This document shows positions 33,640 through 43,735 of a DNA stretch of 64,000 nt, in pieces (the stretch's first letter is position 1; each line of letters starts with the position of its first letter). The notes under the pieces are model-generated. The model was given only the letters and a program-made list of their open reading frames with translations, made no database searches and was not told the origin of the DNA. This DNA is from Symbiodinium microadriaticum (taxonomy: Eukaryota; Sar; Dinophyceae; Suessiales; Symbiodiniaceae): NCBI GenBank assembly GCA_001939145.1, contig LSRX01000754.1, positions 267,976 through 331,975 on the forward strand, given 5' to 3'. Made by a program: the position numbers and the translations under genes.

Positions 33640-35560
33640 AGCGCCCGGTCTTCACACTCTGTCTACGTGGCCTACTCGAGATCCGATGCCAGCCCGTCTA
33701 AAGGTATGACTGTTTAGGTTATGTGGTGAAGCACAGATGCAACCTGCCTGGCCGCTACGCGAGAGCCCTCCACATCCAACACGCGTCCCGAATTCCTGGT
33801 CAGATATTAATTTTGCACTTGCAGACATGCCCGACGTAGTCGCGCCACATCAAGCTTCATAGTGCTGGAGATGACCTGGTCTCCCAGTCCTAGCTTGCAG
33901 TGCCTAGGCTGTGCGACTGCAACGGCACTTTGCCTGCACTGGAGGTGGACTTCGTCCTTGTGCACAAGAGGCAAGCAAGATATGAGGAGACCTGGTTCGA
34001 GAACCAGCAGACGGAGAGGACATCAGTTCCTGATGCAAAGCTCGTCAAACTTCATGCTCCTTGTGCCGCAACTGCCGCCGGCACCCAGGGTTTTCCTTCA
34101 GCAAAACCTTGGCGTCCAGAACTTTGCAGCCATGGCTTCGACTGCTACAGGGCTGCTAGGGAGCCACTGGTCTAACCCCAAGGGCAGTCAGAATCGAATA
34201 AGTCAAAGACTTGACGCGGTTCGGACTCACACCCGTCTCATGACTGGTGTCTTTCAAAGCTTATCAAAGCACGATCCACCGCATAAGCATGCCACAGTTA
34301 GCTCGCAGTTGATGCTGCTTCTAGGGCGGCAAAGCACCTGGTTGAATGCCAAACTGCATAGCCTCCTAGAACAGCCCAGGCCGAAGGCACATCTAGCAAG
34401 CTGACACGACAGGAAAACCACTACCGCTACCAATCCCCCTACTTTCAGTGAATCCGGCTACTGCTGCGACTTGCCCTGCACGCTTGATTATCTTGTGCCT
34501 GTTGTTCCTCCCATGCTTTGTGCTTCCCACACTCCTCATGCTCTTCCCAATCTTGTGTCTCGTGCTTTGACTATTCTTGACAGCTACGAGGACCACGAAA
34601 GGACCTTGAAGTAAGGGTGTTGGCACTGCAAACACCATGTGCACTGCCGCCGCCGCTGCTGCTGGTGGCCGCTGCTTATCACACCACCGCTAGCTTCGAC
34701 TGCCATGACGACGACGACCACCACCACCACCACCACCACCACGACGACGGCGACGACGACAGTGGACGAAAAAGACTTGGGAGTGACAATGGACGACGAT
34801 GCCAATGCACTCCCAAGCGAAAGCTCATAGTTCACTGAATGCTGTGCAGCACAAGATGGGAAGCGGCCTTGCCGCCCATCGAAATACCCAGGGAAACGCC
34901 TTGGAGGGCTGAAGGCATGTGTGTCTTCACATGTCTTCAGCTGAGCTGCTACTGGCATTGCACGAAGCCTGTGGCCGATTCCCCGCTCTTCTGGCACAGT
35001 GTTGTCTGTGTTGCTTGGGTCAAAGCTTTGCTCCGAGAAACGTAAAGACAGCACAAGCTGCGACATCTGTGTTCTCACGACTCGCAATTTTCAAGCTCGG
35101 AAGCATTCCAGCTGGTTGAGTCTCTCCATCTTGATCATACCATTAGCTTCCCTGCCCCGGTGTCGAGTCTCACTACGTCGCTGAGAGATGCGCCACTGTG
35201 CGCAAGGAGGCGAATCACGTCTCCATCACGCACTGCACCGCTGAAACCCGCCTTCAGACAGCGGCAGAGCTTCCGGGTGGGACTGAAAGACTAGCTGCAA
35301 CAAGCACCTGTACTGACTTGGCACAAGCTGCTGTTCAAAATAGGCTGGAAAGGATTTTCTAGCATTGATCCAGGGCACAGAGCTTGATGCCGGGCAAACA
35401 ATAAACGTCTGCCAGTCGCCACCTTAGCCAGCCATATCGTGTCCGTCGACTCTCACCGAAGGCTGGTGGTGCGTGCCGCATGTCAATAAGAGCAAGCTTT
35501 ATCGGCACAGCTTGAGACACAGGCCCTCGAACCATCTCGCCGAGACCTCCAGCACTAGAT
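33640..35560. other. no supported gene; contains a triplet microsatellite
   Basis: No frame stands out. The longest plus frame (33,862-34,404) has no recognisable motif. Confidence 0.4.
34706..34760. repeat. (GAC)n/(CCA)n triplet microsatellite
   Basis: Runs of gac, cca and gac triplets. The frames read poly-His/poly-Asp (plus) or poly-Val (minus); neither is likely to be a real protein. Confidence 0.9.
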
Positions 35561-35698
35561 GGCAAGGCTTAGCTTCGAAACTTTGCCTTGTCTGCCTCTC
35601 GGAAAAAAACTCCTACAGTAGCGCTTCTGAGTACAAGCACCCTACCTTTTATTTGTTCTCGCCACTGCCTGCCGCCTGCTGATACCTTACGAACATCG

Positions 35699-36249
35699 TC
35701 ACTGAAGGAGCCTACTGTACGGTTGGACAGGCGATGCTTTAAGCACGTGGATGTGGCATCTCGGGCAGCGAGGGGGAACCAGGTCGTGGCACGATAGGGT
35801 AAGGACAGTCTGCGAAACGCACTCGGCCGTTCCCCCGACATCCTTTCCCCGCCAATCCGTTCCCTTTCCCTTCTCTTTCCCTGCCTTGCTCCTCTCGACA
35901 TCTATACACCGGCCACTTGAGCAGCGCAGGCAAACGGCATCGCCATAACGAACCTCTGTGTGTGCCGTTTCAATAGACGAGATCCCTTCTGATGCAGACA
36001 ATGCACTGCAAAAGACGACAATAATGCAAAGCCATTGAGGTCACCAACATGACGAGCAGCAAAAGGATCTTCGCTTGCAGCTGGCTCCAGCAACCTTTCC
36101 AAGGGATCCTTGAACTGCACAGCTGCTGGCCCATGGCATCTCTGCGTTTTCCAATCCGCGTGCAGTCCTCGCCCTGGCCGTTCCATGCAGGCAAGGTGGG
36201 CGCCGTGCCTGCATGAAAGGGCACTGGTGAGCCGGACTCGGGGGACCAC
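35699..36249 (-). CDS. hypothetical exons
   Basis: Coding-like minus segments: FKDPLERLLEPAASEDPF then AARHVGDLNGFALLS (36,010-36,120), and SASEGISSIETAHTEV (35,950-36,001). They lie just upstream, on the plus strand, of the retroelement insertion and could be the last host gene before it. No family is recognised. Confidence 0.3.
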
Positions 36250-36259
36250 AGGCTACAGT

Positions 36260-37090
36260 AGCTCCTGTTTACGAGGCCTTCCAGAAGGCCTTCTTGAAAG
36301 CAAGTGCGAAAATCCTCACCGTGATGCAAGCAGTGACACGTGGCCTCACTCCAGGAAAGCTACACTCATGATGAGCACATCCTCGAATTTGTTGACGGGG
36401 GCATGATGCCTTCTGGATCTCCACACTGAGCAGGCGGTTGTACAAAAGTGGCAACCACCAACCACGCATCCCTCCAAGAGACAGAACGACACCCCGATGT
36501 GGAAACACTTGGAGGTGCTTTACAGAAGTGTAGAAGAGATTGGATGTGAGGACAAGCCTGCCCACCCTGGAGATGCCGGTGGCTCGGAGAGGTCCGACAT
36601 GTAGATTTGACTACGAGGCAGTCTTCATCTGCCGCAAGAGCACTGTTTCCATTGGAAACCTGGGTCCCGCCCTTGCGCCGCACGACCCGCCCAGTGGAAG
36701 ACTCGGCATGGCCTGACCGAAAACTCGGAGGCCTTTGCCGCCTTTGCCTGTCTCCCCGCATCTGCCACCCGCATGGTGACGACCCGCTGCAAGACCCGCT
36801 TCGCACCATCCCAACCCGTGCGGTGGAAACCCTTGAGGGAATCCAAACCCAGAGGGGAAAGTGTTGTCGTTCCTTCCTTAATGAGGGCTCAAAATCGCCA
36901 GGAAGCCTGGAAAATTTGAACCCCAAGCACGCAACAGACGTGCGTAGCAACCCGTTCCGCGATAGGGCCATATCCCAGATCGCCGGCGTGGCATCGTAGA
37001 GCAAGAGCCAAACGATCCAAGGCAAGACAGCTTTGGAAAACCAAAAAACACCTGACTGCCAAGCAGAGAGGTCTTCTGGCGTACCATCAC
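36260..37090. other. 5' flank of the retroelement
   Basis: Frames are open on both strands (minus 36,366-37,025; plus 36,607-36,999) without known motifs. This may be host DNA or the 5' untranslated region of the element; I could not find a target-site duplication to decide. Confidence 0.4.
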
Positions 37091-37097
37091 GCCACAG

Positions 37098-38255
37098 GTG
37101 CTTCTTTCAGAGCTCTACTTTACATGGGCAAACAAGGACGGACATGGCAGCCTCAGGCTGCAGATGGTTCTTGGCAATTGTGGCGGGGCTCTTGGTCACC
37201 TCATCCCAAGGCGAACCCCAGGCCACCCTGGCGAGGACCAAGAGGGAGTGTGGAAGATTTTGCTTCCTTCCCAGCCTGCGACTCAATACGACTACCTCGC
37301 AGCCCAAGAAAGTACAAGAGACGATCGATACTGTGGACTCAAGCAACGACCCGGGTGCCCACATGGTGCCAAGTCTACAGCGAGCCTTGAACACTGCCAG
37401 GAAGGAGGCTACAGCGGATGATGAAAGACCGAGAAATGAAGACTCAACAGTGGAAAGCCTACGTCGATGGCGCCAAAGCAGCTTATCTGCGAGAGAAGGA
37501 AAGACACCAGGCAGCCCTGAACAACTCCGAGAAGGAGATCGCAGCGGCCAAACTGGCTCAGGACGAAGCAAGGCAGGCGGTCATTGCGACGATAGATCGC
37601 CAGAGCCTTCCACAGGCTGCTCAAGAAGAAATGGAGGTCGAAGAAGAATGGGACACCATGCTCGAGGCATGGGATCAAGAGCAGGTGGAACAATTCGACG
37701 GAGTCCTTCGAAGAGCCATGGCGGAAAGACAACTCTACCAGCATCCGATCATCACTCCGCAACGTCCTTCGCACCGAGCCCCGAGGGCTCCAACAGTGGT
37801 AACAACAGAAGCCACACATGCTCCGCCCCGGGATGGCAGCGCCACCAGCGAATGGTGCCAACTATGCTTCGGCTTCTCCGGGTGGACCACCAGCGGTACA
37901 CGATCCCTACACTGCTGCCTCGCCAGTGGTCTCGGGACCACAAGCAGAAGAACAAAGGGCCCCGAGTTTTGGCAGGCCATCACCTCAGCATCCAGGCCAA
38001 AGAGTCGATGGAGGCCCAAGACCAGACATCAAAGCTGCTACCAAAGGACCGCCTCAGACAGCTACCCCGCACGGGAACCTGGGAGACAAGCTGACGAGCC
38101 GTCGCATGGCAATGGCACCTTTCGGAATACCTCAACAGCATTCCAGGACCTCGGAACAAGAGCAAGCGGAAGCTGCAGCGACAGCCAATATTATCGACGA
38201 CGATTTCGATGTCGAAGTCACTTCGCAAGAAAATGTCCCGCCTGGGCTGCATTGA
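37098..38255 (+). CDS. retroelement gag-like N-terminal region (frameshifted)
   Basis: Three frames must be joined. In the first, the phrase SLQRALNTARKEATADDE ends near 37,410. The second runs 37,418-37,810 (QQWKAYVDGAKAAYLRE, EKEIAAAKLAQDEARQAV), a charged coiled-coil helix. The third, 37,818-38,255, is Pro/Gly/Ala-rich (PPANGANYASASPGGPPA) and ends VTSQENVPPGLH plus stop. The composition (helical, then disordered) fits a nucleic-acid-binding ORF1, but no zinc knuckle is visible. The junctions near 37,420 and 37,815 are frameshifts relative to a continuous protein. Confidence 0.55.
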
Positions 38256-40054
38256 CTGCCTATGCTGGCTCCAGCTCTAGTCTGTGGGACCCGGGTAAGA
38301 AGGTGAGTACACACCCTGTGGGGTTGGGGTGTGCCTATTCACCTTCTTTCAAGTTGTCCCCCGGACAAAATGAGCTCTTTCATGTCGAGGTGCACGACTT
38401 TCGCAGCAGCCCCTGCCTGAGCAGATTTTGTACAGCTACGTACACGACTCTCTGTACCATGTTTGTACATATGTTTGAGAGTATTAGGCTCTTTCATGCC
38501 CAGCAGCCTGTGACATGCTCTCTGCTATTTCCATACCAGGACGTGCAGCAGCAGCCATCATCTCGAAGCTGCCACTTCTGCAATACTCACTCGTGCCGCG
38601 GCTGCGACACCCAGGCAACGAAGGGGATAATTCTGTGGAGCGAATACCATGCCGCTTCACCCTGTTCCATATCCCAGCCCATGCAAGCGCCTAAGAGAAG
38701 CATCGGTGGCTCGGGGGCTTCCGCTTGTAGTATGGGCTTGGGTGTCAATCGTAAGCAGATAAATGCTGTTGAGGTTCTCCCTCAGGTTCCCCCTCAGGAC
38801 ACTATCCTGTTTCAGCATTTTGTCAGCCATGAACATTGTACAAGGTGTCGATGCCCCACTGACATGCCCGGGACGCACCTTGATATTTTGCATACCGAGT
38901 TGGAAGCGCCTAAGACAAGCGTCGGTGGCTCGGGGGCTTCCGCTCCAACTTCGGTATATACGTCCCCATGGGATGTCGATTTCAATCCTGCCATTGCCTT
39001 TTTGGAATACCTAGGCAGTCTGCTATCAGCCATAGGTCGTACCTTGGCCTTTTTAGCAGGTGCTGCCAGCGTCGGGTTCCTTTGCAAACCTGGAACTCGC
39101 AAGGCTTCCTCCCTTGTCAGATTCCTTGGGTTTTCTTTGTCTTTCGAGAATCGCAACATGGTGGCTCCTCTGGCAGTTTGTGCATCCCCGTGTGAAAGCA
39201 GCAAGCTTGCCGTTGTGCTCCTCCCGTCGAGAACTCGTAAGACCAAGCCAGGTGGGCAATCTCACAAGCACCGAAGTTGGGCTTTTTGGGTTTGGGTGCT
39301 CTACCTGTTCCAGCCCCCTTCTTTCGTGTGGGCTATGCACCCAGTGATCCCGACTGGTTGCTTGAGTTCTGCGAGACTTGACTCAACACAGCCTGGTCCT
39401 TCTCTGGAGGATGACTCCCTGCCATCTGAGCTTCCGTGGCCTTCAGCCGGCCAGGCCAATGAGTTACGGCTCAGCGCAATGATCTTTGCACCACATTATC
39501 ATCCCCTTTGCGTGCAGATACCTGTCTTGCCAGAAGATGGGCCACAGGATGTGATTGAACGAGCTGCAGAGGCTGCTTCGCAGGGGCTGCATCCAGACTT
39601 CACCACGGTCACTCCTGCTACCGGCATGCCATTAGAGAACCTTGCTTTATTCGTTGCAACGCCGGAGTGCCTGATTGAATCCGGTCGTGTTGTCACTTTC
39701 CTTGATCTCAGTGCAGTAGGAGGACAAACCTTTGCATGTGTCCTCCCAGACCAGATCGCCTTTCCTGATTTGGTTAATTTTCTGGTGCCCCTAGCCACCA
39801 CGAACCACGACAGCCTCGAGATTTTCTTGGAGGGGTCCACTGTTGCCGCATCCAGCGACCAGAGCTTAGCCCTGAGAAGTGGATCATTTATAGAGGTACG
39901 TCCTGAAGGCATCCCTTCTCCTGGCTGCTTCACCTTTGATCAGGTTTTGCGTGGACTCCATGATGGAGTCAGCCCAGCCATTCTACCGGCGCCTCCAAGT
40001 ACCCTAGGTGTGTGTGTGTGTGCCTGCTTTTTGGGGACAAACGCTTTGTGCTAG
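38256..40054 (+). CDS. retroelement polyprotein, first A module
   Basis: This frame is open to 40,054. It contains a Cys cluster (CHFCNTHSCRGC, ~38,570-38,605), a duplicated phrase (GGSGASA at ~38,705 and ~38,925), a hydrophobic stretch (AFWVWVLYLFQPPSFVW, ~39,280-39,335) and then module A1 from ~39,460 (CVQIPVLPEDGPQDVIE ... TFLDLSAVGGQTFACVLP ... SGSFIEVRP). The frame ends just after a GT microsatellite, where the protein continues in the next frame. The family of the A module is unknown to me. Confidence 0.6.
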
Positions 40055-40470
40055 ACAGGTGGCAATACCCAGGCCAGTCGCCGACAGAGCTTGCCGCACG
40101 TTGTGCGGGCCTGCGTGCCCACACATCTGTCCTCAAAGTTGCTAGGAGGCCTGGGTTTGATGATGTCTCAGTGCACGGCCAAAATTGCAAGGGCTTGGCG
40201 TGCATTCTTGACATTCCTCCACCTGATCCTGGTTCCTTCGGAGGGTCTAACCGACCTGATAATGTCTGCTTCTTTGATTTTCGACCTTGTGGAGAAAGGC
40301 CCAGACATCACTATCAGCTCGGCTCTGACAGACACATCGCCACAGTTCTGGCCACATTCAGAGTGCCTCCTCCTGCCGGCTTCCGACATGTCATTGAGGG
40401 TGGCACACAGCAAGATGGCTTTTTGCAAACAGAGTCTGGAGACACGGTTGTAGTTCGTGCTGTTCCCAAC
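39460..40470 (+). repeat. A-B protein module, copy 1
   Basis: A1 shares with A2 and A3 the pattern LD(L/A/L)...(G/D)G(Q/R)(T/I)(F/Y)...(L/I)P followed by a segment ending in G.(F/L)I.(V/I).P. B1 shares with B2 and B3 the core D(F/L/A)RP followed by P.GF..(V)..G. The repeat is visible in protein, not DNA, so it is old. The GT-run frameshift lies between A1 and B1. Confidence 0.6.
40008..40022. repeat. (GT)n run at a frame break in the retroelement
   Basis: Fifteen bases of pure GT. The reading frame switches here from the 38,256-40,054 frame to the 40,012-43,212 frame, so slippage in the run is the simplest cause of the frameshift. Confidence 0.85.
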
Positions 40471-43212
40471 CTTGGCGATGCCGACCCTGACAGCCCCACT
40501 GATGAACCCAGGCCTGGACCAGCCGGTCCACCACCACCTGATGACGACTATGAGCACCATGACAATGAGGGCGCTCATTCCGACCAGACAGCCATACCGC
40601 GCACTGATCGCAGCCGCTCCCCGTCTTCGCGTCGGCCATTCCCCCCCAGTGGGGATCACACAAGCAGCACTGGTGAGACATGTTGCAAACATAGTATGCG
40701 TGGGCAACGTGCTGTGTCCATCAGCTCAGAAAAGCCCTGGCCAGCTGATCCCACTGAGAGCAGTGCTCGACACCCGTGCACAGAATTCTGTGGCCTGCAA
40801 GTGTTTGACTGCCTTCCTCTTCAGGTGCGCAAGCCAGACTTAGGGTTCCTAGGCTGGGCTGGTGAAATTCTAAAGCTTGCACCTAGGACAGCCAAGGGCC
40901 CGTCAGCGCCCAGTCTTTCAAGCCACCCTTCTGTGCACGAGGCCCACAATCAAGCTACGCAGCTTGCACCCGCCGCTGAAAGGCCTCCGCCCTATCAACT
41001 GCCGACGCCGGAGCTTACTGTTCCCCAGCCTGAGGAAGCTGTCGCTGCTGACATACTCCCTGCACGGCTCTGGCATTTTGTGATCCTTGGGCACAACATT
41101 ACCAAAGAATATGTTGAGCTCAGCCTTCGTGTCCCTAGTACAGTTGGCCAGGCCATCGCGGCTGTTGCGTCAGCCAGGAACGACAGTCGCCAGTTCCTCT
41201 ACGGCGCCTTAACTCCGGTTTTCCCCCAGCCAGCCTGTGATTTCGCAACCCTCGTTGCTATGCCCCATTGGGCAAGCATGCATAATGCAGTCTGTATTGA
41301 CGCTCGGGCCTGTGATGGTCGTATCTTCAGTATCGTCATCCCCGGTGGAATAAACAGGGATTCACTACTGCGCGCTGCAGGTTTTGACATCACTGGCGCC
41401 TTCGAGATGTACTACAGAGACTCTTGGGTCCCCTGGCGGCCCAATGATTGGATTGACCTTGAACATGGCTCCCTGATTACCATTCTCCCAAGTACGCAGC
41501 TTTACCGACCCGGCCTGTCATTGCAGCAAATGCTTCTTCAAAGAGCAGGGAGGACAGAACATCCGACCCTGCCGACAGGTAATATAGGCCGGTTCTTCTG
41601 GGTACCTACAGATGCGATGCCCTGTCTCTTCGATGCACGGACGGTCACCCGGGATAATTCCCGACAAGAGCTTGCAAGGCTTCTCAGAGCTGAGATTTCC
41701 TCACTCTCTGTGCAGACGCCCAAGCCGATGATTGGTGATTTCGACCACCTCGGCCGCCACTGTGAGAAGACCATTGTCGCGACAGAGCAGATTTGCAGGC
41801 TACCTATACCCCCCGCACGACGCCAACCACCAGTTCACATATGCGTGCTGGACTTGAGGCCAATCCTCAAGGGAGTCGGTTGGGTCCTCACGAGGAACAA
41901 CAAAATTCATCTTGAGCCTCTAGTTGCAACGTTGTCTGATGGGCTCCCAGTCGGTTTTCATATTAATGTAGTTGGGGGCTCACTTGAACACGGCAGAGAC
42001 TGCACATGGGTCCATGTGGGACCAGGCCAGGTCCTTATCGCACATTTCGTTGCCGACCCAGACGCTGATAGTGTTGACGATGAGGACCTCAGCGATCCTG
42101 ATGGCCCACCAGGAGATGATCAGGATGACCCGGACTACGATCCAGGTCACAGCCGTGACCATGAGGAGCCTCCCACTGGCCAAGCCACTCAGGCCCACGA
42201 TTTCCTTTCCACTGGAAACCCTGCTCCTACCCAGGACCTTGACGGTGCTGAACCGCACAATCAAGTCCCACAAGACGGGCCTGATGAGAAAGGGGAGTAC
42301 GATTGTCTATTGGTCAAAAGCAATACGGCGCCTGCCAATTTCTGCAGTGACTCCCCTCTAAGTATAGTTGCACTGCAAGACACCCTCCCTTGCCTGTGGG
42401 AGATCAAGTCTCATACTCATCAACAAGCCCAAGAACGAGTCGAAGACATCCTTCTCCTGACTCTTCTTTGGGTTGCTGCCACTATTCATTGTTGGCTTTT
42501 CTGTTTCTACTGCCTGGCAATCCAGCAGTCTTTGGACCATGCCGGATCGTACTCGAAGTGCCCAACTGGCATAGTTTGCAAACAGTTGCGAGAGCCACAA
42601 CCAACCAACATGTCTGACCTCAACAGACTCGAGTCTCTTCGAAGCATTACCCGCAGATCAATGCTTGAGTGGCCCTACCTGCAATGGAATGGAGATCCAC
42701 AGGAGCCACTAAGCGAAGGCGATGACACAGCCACAGATACCTCTGCCTTTCAGGCCTTTGTGGCAACTCTGTTCATCTTCAAGATTGACTACCAACCTGA
42801 GAGGGTACATTTGTACATTGATGAAACACTGACGGAAGCACAGCTCCTAGCCCAGTTACAAGAGGCCAGGGATGACCGATATGGCCCCGACTTTCCTTGT
42901 GTTCGCAGTGTGCACCCCCAGCCGCATCAAGCATGGGGAGCTTTGATAGCAGTTCCGGATTGGGAGGAAGGCGAACAGATCGCAGTCCTCGACCTTCTGC
43001 GGATTGATGGCCGAATTTACGCCACTCAGCTTCTGCCTACGATCGACCGAGCCGGACTCCTTTTTCTGGCAGACCTGCCAGCCACATCCACTGCTAAAGT
43101 CTTCATCGGTGCAGAGCTCGAGCCTCTGCAAGATGCTGTGCCAGTGGTGATACAAGCTTTTTCGCCTGCATCACTTTTGTGCCCGATTTTATCACGCCCC
43201 CGCCGGCTCTGA
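40012..43212 (+). CDS. retroelement polyprotein, modules B1, A2, B2, A3
   Basis: 1,066 open codons. Module B1 (to ~40,470) has NVCFFDFRPCGERP and FRHVIEGG. An acidic/Pro linker with RSRSPSSRRP follows (~40,475-40,640). Module A2 (~41,065-41,560) has FATLVAMPHWASM, CIDARACDGRIFSIVIP and LITILPS. Module B2 (~41,580-42,050) has ICVLDLRPILKGVGW, LPVGFHINVVGGS and VGPGQVLIAHF. A strongly acidic linker follows (~42,052-42,170), then a hydrophobic segment that could span a membrane (LLLTLLWVAATIHCWLFC, ~42,441-42,525). Module A3 starts ~42,745 (WGALIAVPDWEEGEQ, VLDLLRIDGRIYATQLLP). Function unknown. The frame breaks near 43,175 and continues in the next ORF. Confidence 0.75.
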   Translation: MCVCLLFGDKRFVLDRWQYPGQSPTELAARCAGLRAHTSVLKVARRPGFDDVSVHGQNCKGLACILDIPPPDPGSFGGSNRPDNVCFFDFRPCGERPRHHYQLGSDRHIATVLATFRVPPPAGFRHVIEGGTQQDGFLQTESGDTVVVRAVPNLGDADPDSPTDEPRPGPAGPPPPDDDYEHHDNEGAHSDQTAIPRTDRSRSPSSRRPFPPSGDHTSSTGETCCKHSMRGQRAVSISSEKPWPADPTESSARHPCTEFCGLQVFDCLPLQVRKPDLGFLGWAGEILKLAPRTAKGPSAPSLSSHPSVHEAHNQATQLAPAAERPPPYQLPTPELTVPQPEEAVAADILPARLWHFVILGHNITKEYVELSLRVPSTVGQAIAAVASARNDSRQFLYGALTPVFPQPACDFATLVAMPHWASMHNAVCIDARACDGRIFSIVIPGGINRDSLLRAAGFDITGAFEMYYRDSWVPWRPNDWIDLEHGSLITILPSTQLYRPGLSLQQMLLQRAGRTEHPTLPTGNIGRFFWVPTDAMPCLFDARTVTRDNSRQELARLLRAEISSLSVQTPKPMIGDFDHLGRHCEKTIVATEQICRLPIPPARRQPPVHICVLDLRPILKGVGWVLTRNNKIHLEPLVATLSDGLPVGFHINVVGGSLEHGRDCTWVHVGPGQVLIAHFVADPDADSVDDEDLSDPDGPPGDDQDDPDYDPGHSRDHEEPPTGQATQAHDFLSTGNPAPTQDLDGAEPHNQVPQDGPDEKGEYDCLLVKSNTAPANFCSDSPLSIVALQDTLPCLWEIKSHTHQQAQERVEDILLLTLLWVAATIHCWLFCFYCLAIQQSLDHAGSYSKCPTGIVCKQLREPQPTNMSDLNRLESLRSITRRSMLEWPYLQWNGDPQEPLSEGDDTATDTSAFQAFVATLFIFKIDYQPERVHLYIDETLTEAQLLAQLQEARDDRYGPDFPCVRSVHPQPHQAWGALIAVPDWEEGEQIAVLDLLRIDGRIYATQLLPTIDRAGLLFLADLPATSTAKVFIGAELEPLQDAVPVVIQAFSPASLLCPILSRPRRL
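41065..42050 (+). repeat. A-B protein module, copy 2
   Basis: The best preserved copy. A2 has PQPACDFATLVAMPHW, DARACDGRIFSIVIP and RDSLLRAAGFDI. B2 has LFDARTVTRDNSRQELA, VLDLRPILKGVGW and VHVGPGQVLI. It is followed by an Asp/Glu-rich linker. Confidence 0.65.
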
Positions 43213-43735
43213 CATTGCAGACCTTAATCCAAACTGCCACAGGCTGGGCTGAGCCTGATGTCAATCTTGAGGTTAGAGCTGATATTTGCTACGTGCTTGT
43301 GTCATCCAGAGGCTGTTCCCCACACTTCCCAAACCTTGGCAGACCTACCAACTATCGACATGAGCTCGCAAATCAGCTTGGGTGTTCTGCCCGGGAGATA
43401 GTCCTAGGCCCAGCATGCCCCAGAGTTTTTGATGCCAGCATTCTGGGATACCCATGCACCACGGTCCTTGCGGCTGCTGTAAACCCAGACCACAACAGGG
43501 TCGCTTTTACGGGCATTGTATACAGCTGTGCGCTGTTAGATGCAAGGCCTATCCAACTTGGCTGGATCTGCCTGAGACTTTCCTCCGGTAGAGTCGACAT
43601 TTCCGGACTGCGCGAAGAACTTGCAGCTGCCGTTCCCCTCAACAGAAGACTTGTGCTAACGCCACCACCAGCCGCAGATGGTAGGCTGTACCTCCATCCA
43701 GGCCAGGTTGTCACTGTGCGATGCATTGAGGCGAC
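42745..43735 (+). repeat. A-B protein module, copy 3
   Basis: A3 has PQPHQAWGALIAVPDW, LDLLRIDGRIYATQLLP and DRAGLLFLADL. B3 has NLGRPTNYRHELANQLG, VFDASILGYPCTTVL, ALLDARPIQLGWICL and LHPGQVVTVRC. It is followed by a Ser/Asp-rich linker and a short hydrophobic stretch (~43,968-44,010). Confidence 0.65.

Noticed and set aside
34617-34838. Plus-strand frame with poly-His/poly-Asp, minus frame with poly-Val
   Set aside because: Produced by a triplet microsatellite; no flanking protein-like sequence.
37418-38255. Taking the frame that stays open from 37,418 to 40,054 as one protein
   Set aside because: Between about 37,815 and 38,255 another frame has the Pro/Gly-rich composition and ends cleanly; the long frame there is probably a chance opening.
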